Assembly (NCBI GenBank): GCA_963930655.1
Contig: OZ005601.1
Span: forward strand, 22,258,921-22,322,920
DNA: 64,000 bases
From: Myrica gale
Taxonomy: Eukaryota; Streptophyta; Magnoliopsida; Fagales; Myricaceae
Direction: 5' to 3'
This document shows positions 57,550 to 64,000 of this stretch, in pieces. The translations under genes and the position numbers were made by a program. Numbering within the stretch: position 1 is the stretch's first letter; every line of letters starts with the position of its first letter. Below the pieces are notes generated by a model. It saw only the letters and a list, made by a program, of their open reading frames with translations, searched no databases and had not been told where the DNA came from.

Positions 57550-59367
57550 AAGTTTTAAAGGATGTTGAACCTAGCGCAAATTCCCAAAATGTTGAATTTA
57601 AGGAAGCACAAGAGTTGACTGAATCTTCTCCTCTTGGAGATAAATTGACTATGTTTAGGAAAAATCAAATTAATTGTCCTGAACCACAATCAGTTCATGA
57701 AGAGACAACTTATACAAAACAAGTTGAGACTGAGTCTACCCAAACTCTGCAAAATGTAGAGGAAGTAGGATTAAGAAGGTCATCTAGAATAAGGAGACCA
57801 ATAATCCTTAGTGTTTATGTTGTATACCTCCAATAGTTTAACTTTGACGTTGGACCTAAAATGGATCCAAATACATTTTCACAAGCCATGAATAGAGACA
57901 ACTCGATGTTGTGGTACAATGTCATGAAGGAAGAGATGGAATCTGTGGCAAAGAATCAAGTCTGGGATCTTGTTGAGTTACCAAAGAGAGCTGTAGCCAT
58001 TGACTGCAAATGGGTTTACAAAACCAATAGGGAAGCTTCCGGTAAAGTTGAACGATATAAAGCTAGACTTGTAGCCAAGAGTTTCACTCAAAAGGAAGGC
58101 ATAGATTATCATGAAACATTTTCTCCAGTATCTAAAAAGAATTCGTTTAGGAAAATCATGGGGATCTTGAGGAGGAGGTATATATGATATAACCTGAGGG
58201 GTTTGATGATAACAGTCATAAGACATGTAAATTAAAGAAATCAATATATGGACTAAAACAAGCCTCCCCTCAATGGTACATTAAATTTCACAAGGTTATT
58301 ATCTCATTCGGATTTTTTGAGAAACTTGTGGATCAATGTATATACCTTAAGGTCATGAGAGTAAAGAGATATTTCTAGTCCTTTATGTAGATAATATTTT
58401 ACTTGGAACTAATGATTTGGGTTTGTTACATGAAACTAAACGGTTTCTCTCAACACTTTGGAATGAAGGATTTAGGTGAAGCCTATTATGTCATTGGCAT
58501 AGAGATTCATAAAGACAAAAAACAGAAAATGTTACAACTGTCTCAGAAGGCCTACATTGAAAAGGTTTTAGAGAGATACGATATGAGCAAATATGCTCCT
58601 AGTGTATCACCAATCATTAAAAGAGATAAATTATGTATGGATCAATGTCCCAAGCGTGAATTGGAACAATAACTAATGACAGGTTTACCATATGCATTTG
58701 CAATCGGCATTTTGATGTATGCTTAGGTCTGCACTAGACCTAATATTGCATTAGTAGTCGGTATACTGAGAAGATACCAAAGTAATCCTGGATTGGAGCA
58801 ATGGAGAGCTACAAAGAAGGTCATGCGGTACATACAAGGAACCAAGAATTACAGTTTGACCTACAGACATATTGACCATTTAGAAGTCTCTGGGTATACA
58901 AATTCAGATTTTGCTGGATGTATAGATAGCATAAAGTCTACTTTAGGGTACATTTTCCTTCTTGCTGGAAGATCATATCCCGGAAAAGTTGCAAACAGAC
59001 TATAGTTGCTACCTCTACTATGGAAGCAAAGTTCATTGCATGCTATGAAACCACTACACAAGCACTATGGTTAAGAAATTTTATTAGTGGTCTCAAAATT
59101 GTTGACTCTGTTGAGAGACCAATTAAGATCTTATGTGACAATTCTGCTGCAGTATTCTTTTCAAAGGATCATAAAAGTGGAAGCAGGAGTAAGCATATAG
59201 ATATCAAGTATCTTAGTGTGAGAGAAAACATTAAGAGACATGCAGTTTCTATAGAGCGTATAAATATTAAGTTGATGCTTGCTGATCCCATCACTAAAGG
59301 TTTACCAGTAAAACAGTTTAAAGGTCATGTGGACCATATGGGGCTTGCTGATTCATTTTTTACTTAG
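57550..59367 (+). pseudogene. Copia reverse transcriptase-RNase H, broken
   Basis: The leading part (57615-57836) is the usual linker with GLRRSSRIRRP before RT. RT follows: MKEEMESVAKNQVWDLVELP, CKWVYKTNREASGKVERYKA and EGIDYHETFSPVS. Near 58158 about 20 codons are missing, including the 'qMDVktAFLnG' block with the first catalytic Asp. A frame change then gives EEEVYM, a stop, PEGF and KKSIYGLKQASPQWYIKFHK. The YVDD box is YVDN (58393-58395). RNase H follows with YTNSDFAGCIDSIKSTLGYI and, at 59020-59367, MEAKFIACYETTTQALWLRN then KHIDIKYLSVRENI. At least four stops or shifts. This enzyme would normally make the DNA copy of the element. Confidence 0.9.
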
Positions 59368-59703
59368 TTTCTCTCAATTTTGATCTATAGACATGAAGTT
59401 AGTGAAATAAAGATTTATTGGGAAAATTCTATATTATTTATTATTATCTATGAAGATAAATAAAGTAGGACCCGAATGAATTACAGGAAGTTCATTCATA
59501 AAGTTTGATTCCCATAAGGTACTCATATAATGTTTATTGTGCATTGTAATACGTGGAAGAGACGACCAATTATATTAAGATTTTACCGTCATGATTCGTG
59601 TGTAACATTCATTATGTGAGTGAGAGGATCTCATAAACAGTTGGTCATACTAAAGAACTCAAGACACCAAAAAGATATATGTCATCTAGGTCAAGTGGTA
59701 GAA

Positions 59704-60180
59704 TGTTATAATATTTCATTTAAGTGACCTAGTTGACATATGAGAACAATCTTTTAATAAGTAAAGATTATGGTGTCAATTAATAAGATTATGAAATCAG
59801 TGGCAAATTAATTCTGATTACAATTTGATTATGTTGTGATTGATTATGATTTGATAAAGATTGCATTTTGATTGATTATGATTTGATATATTCCTTGATG
59901 GAAGGAACAAATCAGAATATGTACCATATTGATAAAGATTGCAATTTCATTAATTTTGATTTGATATATTCCTTGACGGAAGGAACAAATTAGAATCTGT
60001 ACCATATTGAGGGTCCATAACCTAGCCTATAAATAGAAACATGCGTATACTATTTAAGACACTCTCTGAGGCATATGCATAGGTTGGAAGTGCCTCAGCT
60101 TTTTTCTCTCTGTGCTAATAATTTTTGTTTTAGTTTCTACAATGTCACTCAATAATAACCGTGTAACATCTTATGTCACA
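59704..60180 (+). repeat. 3' LTR of the copia element
   Basis: The purine-rich 'TCAAGTGGTAGAA' immediately precedes TGTTATAATATTTC, the typical polypurine tract and LTR start. The LTR contains a TATA box TATAAATA (60028-60035). A 75-bp tandem duplication of 'TTTGATATATTCCTTGA(T/C)GGAAGGAACAAAT' lies at about 59870-60010. The 3' border is approximate, near TGTCACAACA at about 60180. Confidence 0.65.
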
Positions 60181-60325
60181 ACATATTACCTAATATAATA
60201 AATATAAACACGGGACGTTTAAATAAAAATTACCTAGAATAATGATTTTTAGAGTATATTTATTACATAGCATGAATTATTCTGCAGAGATTCTGTGCAA
60301 GTGCTGAGCATAATGGAAGGAGGTA

Positions 60326-61732
60326 AATGTTTTTAGGGCTGCACAACCCCGGTGTAGGTGTCGGTTTTGGCCAAAACTGGCACCTACACCGGGTAGGCCG
60401 GTTTTGAAAAAATTGCCACCTACACCTACACCGTTAAGGGCAAAAACCGGCCCTTAACGGTGCGGTTTAGCGGTGGCGGTTTCCGGTTATCTTACATTAA
60501 TATTGAGTAATTTTTTTAGCATTTTACGCACTTGGCCCAATGTATTTTTTCTTTTTTTCCTTTTGATCCATTAATCACATATCAATAAAATCTAAACTAA
60601 TTAAATCAAAATTCCAAAATCAATAAAATTAAAGATCATCTTAAAAGATAAGATGAGAATTTAAAGTCCAAAGTAATAGAGACGTCACTGTAAGTAGAAA
60701 CTATTATCTTTTAAAAAATCAGTTTAGACCCTAACAACACTTAGAAGGGAGAATATGTATTCTCCCTCTAATTAACAAATCAATAACAATTTTAAAATAT
60801 GTTAAAAACCTAGAAGGGTTTCCCTTGGTTTCACAAGGAAAATCCAAAAATTCAGCAATTTTTTAAGGCGCTTAAGCGCGGGTCAAACGCTCGTCGAGCG
60901 CTTATGTTTCTGTCTGAAATTTGCACTGAGCGCTCGAGCGCTTGTCTAACGCTAGTCAAACGTGATGACTCTGTCTGAATTTTTTCAAAGGGCGCTCGAG
61001 CGCTTGTCAAACGCTGGTCAAACGTGATGACTCTATCTGAATTTTTGAACTAAAATGTATTAGAAATTTGAACTAAAATGTAATTGAGTGACTGATTTTG
61101 CAAGCATAGTATAAAGTTAATAGTGATTTGTCAATTTTAGAAATTTAGACAATTTGTTAACATTTCATAAAAACTCTTAAACTAATACATTGATTTAAAT
61201 TTTTTTGTGGTAGAATCTCGACCTCTTGACTTATATTATGCGATATACTTACCAAAGTTTGACATTAAACTCTTTAATTATGATTCCAATGCCTTCATAT
61301 ATACCCTTCTAAATACAATAAATTTGTAATTTTTTCTACCAAAATTCTAAATAACTAGTTCATTCATCTAGCAAGCTTCTTGGTAACTTGAATGTAAGCA
61401 TTTGATTAGACAAAACCAACAACAAATCTCAAATATTCAGGTGAAAATAAACTATTGAGTAAACCTTGTCATGCTTCTAGAATACTACGTCTTGAGGTGA
61501 AACTAAAGTTGAACTATTGAGTAGAAACTAAACTAAAAAAAACTAAAAATAAAAAATCCCGGTTTAACCTCCACCGGGAAACCCGGTGCCGGTTAAATCG
61601 GGAACCGCCGGTTTTTTCAAAAAAACAAACCTACACCGGCACTGGTTAGACCAAAAACCGGAAACCCGGTATCGGTGCCGGTGCCGGTGCCACCGTAATT
61701 TTCCTGTGACATTGTGCAGCCCTAAATGTTCC
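60326..61732. mobile_element. hAT-type non-autonomous element
   Basis: The 1391-bp element (60334-61724) has 13-bp perfect inverted ends TAGGGCTGCACAA...TTGTGCAGCCCTA. The flanking 8 bp are AATGTTTT (60326-60333) and AATGTTCC (61725-61732), six of eight alike, consistent with an old hAT target duplication. Both subterminal zones are full of ACCGG/CCGGT repeats ('GGTGCCGGTGCCGGTGCC'). The centre is AT-rich with CGCTCGAGCGCTTGTC-type repeats near 60870-61020. No transposase is present. Confidence 0.85.
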
Positions 61733-61779
61733 TATTGTTTAAATTTCGCTGCGTATAAAATCATGTTAATTTTTATTTT

Positions 61780-62268
61780 GCTCTATCACCTGGAACATTA
61801 TGAGGCGTGGAAGTTGGTTCAGGTGGCGAATTTAGATAGGTGGCCTTTTCCCCCTGTTGGCTACTGCAAAATGAACTTTGATATAGTTGTTCGACTATAT
61901 TTCTCTATGGCAGCTATTGTTTGCAGGGACTTTTCAAGTGCTATCCTCTTTGTGGCTTCAAAAAGGTTTCCTCCAGGTACTTCTCTTGTGGGAGAATCCA
62001 GGACAACTCTTTTCGCTATTGTGGAGGCTTGTTTTCTTGATTTTCCTAATGTCATCCTCGAAGGCGATAATTTCATGGTTGTTAAGGCTATTAACAGTAT
62101 TGATACTGTGGAGGGTCTTATTGAGCCTTATATTACCGACATTGCTGTGTTGATGCGGGATTGGCCAAGGTGGTTGGTGAGTCATGTGAAACATTCGGCT
62201 AATGCAGTTGCTCATGGAGTCGCTAGCTGGGCAGCTCAACTGGGTTTCTTGGAAATATTCCGACTATG
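61780..62268 (+). pseudogene. RNase H-like (RVT_3) reading frame, probably a LINE 3' end
   Basis: The + strand frame reads AWKLVQVANLDRWPFPPVGY then CKMNFDIVVRLYFSMAAIVC, SKRFPPGTSLVGESRTTLFA and ILEGDNFMVVKAINSIDTVE, ending KHSANAVAHGVASWAAQLGF. This is the plant RNase H-like domain (PF13456) found at the C-terminus of L1-type LINEs and in small host-derived proteins. The acidic residues are Asp in MNFD, Glu in VGES and Asp in EGDN. The usual first strand 'D(G/A)a' lacks its standard form (FDIVVR). The frame is open for about 160 codons to a stop at 62269. The adjoining sequence ends in GAGACAAAAAAAGG at about 62350, like a LINE tail. The N-terminus is lost just downstream of the hAT element. 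Confidence 0.7.
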
Positions 62269-62269
62269 A

Positions 62270-64000
62270 GCATTCCTGTCGAGTTGCTCTCGTGACAATC
62301 CTCCCTTTCCCCCTTGAGTTTGTTTTATGTCTTTGTTCTGAACCTTTGAGACAAAAAAAGGACTTTTAATTTTTTTTTTTATAAGCCTTTTCGACGTTTT
62401 CGTTGAAGTACTTGCTTTATACGATACGATGGCAGCTGGCTGGTTCCTGTCAGGCTCGAAGCAAAGAAGTTCATGTCCAGCCCAACATAACGTTACTTGC
62501 AGGCTTGCAGCCGTGTGTCTATTTGTTGGCCGAACTGTCAGGCCTGCAATTGAGACTAAAAAGGCTTCCAAGAATAGAAGCAGAAATTCATGTATGGGCT
62601 TGGCTCTCTTGGGGGATCGGGAACTCGTAGAAACTATAAAATTCAACTAATTATATATACTAGTAATGGTTAGGTATGGGTGTTTATAATTAATCCATGC
62701 GTAATAGAAAAATATTGGATTTTGGTCTTTAGCTTCGTATTGGGACAGAAAAAAAAGAGGGCCCGGAAGTTTCGCCAGGATTATCCTCATCCACACTATT
62801 ACTGGATGGTTAGTTTTCTGTCATTTTCCAGATAAATGGACAAGTTACCTGTTAGTGCATACCTCTTTATCAAATCATGAATGATATCTTAAGCAAACTT
62901 TTTTTTTTTAAAGAAAAAAAGAGCATAAAAGTCATGAATGATGTTATATGGGCCGGACCCAAATAAATAAAAAATAATAAAAAGGCTGCTTCTATGGGAA
63001 CTGATAAGACCAATTATTTGCTTGGAAGGAAAAAAAAGGTAGAGGATCAGTTATTTTAAAATTGTTTTTGACCCTTGCTGTCAAGATCTGGCCCACACTC
63101 AACAGTCGGACCGACCAAGCAATGGGAACAAAGTGCCCACTTTAGTTTAAACAAGTGATGTTTGCAACGCTGTCGTGTGGGGAATTGTTTTCCTTCCCTC
63201 TACGTACGTTCCATGGATTTTTGTACTTTCATTTTCATATATATTGCCGAGTAGATGAGACAGCTATCTGCCAGCTCCCAATTAGTCCACTCTTAAAACA
63301 AAGAGCTAAAAAAATACGAATTCTGTACTGATAAATATATTCGAATTAAAGTGCCTATATGCTCTATAAATTAAAATCTTAGGCATCAGAATATTGACTT
63401 TTTTTAATTAACAAAACAAATTATATGTCCATAGTACTCTACTAAAGCGAAGAAATTTAAGTTTATACATAATTAAACTGGATATATACTTAGAATTGTC
63501 CAAATACGATAGATCGAGGGTTTGAACTAATTCAACCAATAGCCTAGCTAAATGTCAGTCGAAATGACCCTTCCGAATAATATTAATATTTAGATAAAAA
63601 TAAATATAATTACTAGTATTGTAGACCCATTTGAAAGAATAAAAAAAGCAACAAACTATAATGGACCACGATTCTGGAAGCATGAGTATTTTTTTGTTGG
63701 TCGGGAACTGTTTTCTAATATTTCACGGGGTGCCTTAATCATTTCACATGTAAAGATGGACCGGCTCTAAAATAATTGGGGCCTTAGGCTGAACTTTAAA
63801 ATGAGGCCTTATAAAATAATATATTTTAAAATCGTTTCTTTTTTAACTTTTCATAACCAGATTCATATTTTCTATTAGACATATAGTATCTCAAAATTAT
63901 ATTTAAACAGATAATGAAATCTAAACTAATCACAAACACAAACTTATAATAAAAATACAAATAATTATAAATGCAAAAAATAAGACTACTTAACAAAAAG
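62270..64000. other. Intergenic; no gene recognised
   Basis: Overlapping frames on both strands at 62236-62650 have no recognisable domain. At 63750-63830 'GGACCGGCTCTAAAATAATT', 'GGGGCCTTAGGCTG' and 'ATGAGGCCTTATAAAATAAT' resemble the ends of widespread plant hAT-like repeats, but borders could not be set. The rest is AT-rich. Confidence 0.45.

Larger units (their letters stand above)
57549..60180 (+). mobile_element. 5'-truncated Ty1/copia element with 3' LTR
   Basis: The linker before RT, RT, RNase H and a 3' LTR remain. LTR, gag, protease and integrase on the 5' side are absent. The left limit is the CACTA right end at 57548. Confidence 0.8.

Noticed and set aside
62236..62650. Long frames on both strands after the RNase H frame
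   Set aside because: They overlap each other, show no recognisable domain and have no partner exon.
1..64000. A new multi-gene biological system
   Set aside because: Apart from KNOX, the coding segments I could assign belong to known transposon families or a captured gene fragment. A few protein-like frames remain unidentified, and nothing suggests a cooperating gene set.

Overview
The window is nuclear DNA from a flowering plant, most likely a eudicot and perhaps a woody one. Genes are split by GT-AG introns, the sequence is AT-rich, and it is packed with plant-type transposons: Ty3/gypsy and Ty1/copia elements, solo LTRs, CACTA, Mutator, hAT, SINEs and LINE remnants. The species cannot be fixed from the sequence alone. 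I find one clearly intact gene, a class I KNOX homeobox gene of KNAT1/BREVIPEDICELLUS type, with five coding exons at 35702-40652 on the + strand (371 codons). The other coding signals I recognise are transposon-derived, a captured gene fragment, or decayed.

Layout. 242-4320: a long foldback element, split in its left arm by a Pack-MULE (587-2194, 9-bp target duplication) carrying part of a chloroplast RNA-binding protein gene, and in its right arm by a solo LTR (2523-3961). 6290-6860: broken gypsy pol fragment. 7878-9175: SIRE-like copia solo LTR. About 10299-16285: decayed CACTA element with Tnp2-type transposase, DUF4218, DUF4216 and PF03004 remnants and subterminal repeats. 16965-22883: complete but non-autonomous gypsy element on the - strand (gag and protease only), itself split by a 2.2-kb solo LTR. 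23600-24400: copia gag remnant and primer-binding site on the - strand. 24.4-35 kb: mostly intergenic, with a 49-bp perfect tandem duplication, a copia LTR end, a 428-bp tandem duplication hit by a tRNA-derived SINE, and small MITE-like repeats. 35.2-41 kb: the KNOX gene, with a SINE in its 3.4-kb third intron.

43407-52351: CACTA-like element rich in CGATCGAT motifs, carrying a Mutator-type hairpin MITE (46389-46690) and a chromovirus-type gypsy element (47000-51672) whose pol has an in-frame RT-integrase deletion fusion and a lost catalytic Asp. 54602-55361: complete 760-bp non-autonomous CACTA. 56944-57548: orphan CACTA right end inside a 5'-truncated copia element (57549 to about 60180) that has lost both main RT catalytic motifs. 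60334-61724: hAT-type non-autonomous element. 61780-62268: RNase H-like reading frame, probably a LINE 3' end.

The transposons form a readable insertion history: nested copies with matching target duplications give relative ages. I saw no CRISPR array, operon, tRNA gene, rRNA gene or unknown multi-gene system. The most notable items are the nested foldback with captured gene, the KNOX locus with its intronic SINE, the gag-pro non-autonomous retrotransposon and the chimeric RT-IN reading frame. All alignments were made by eye.
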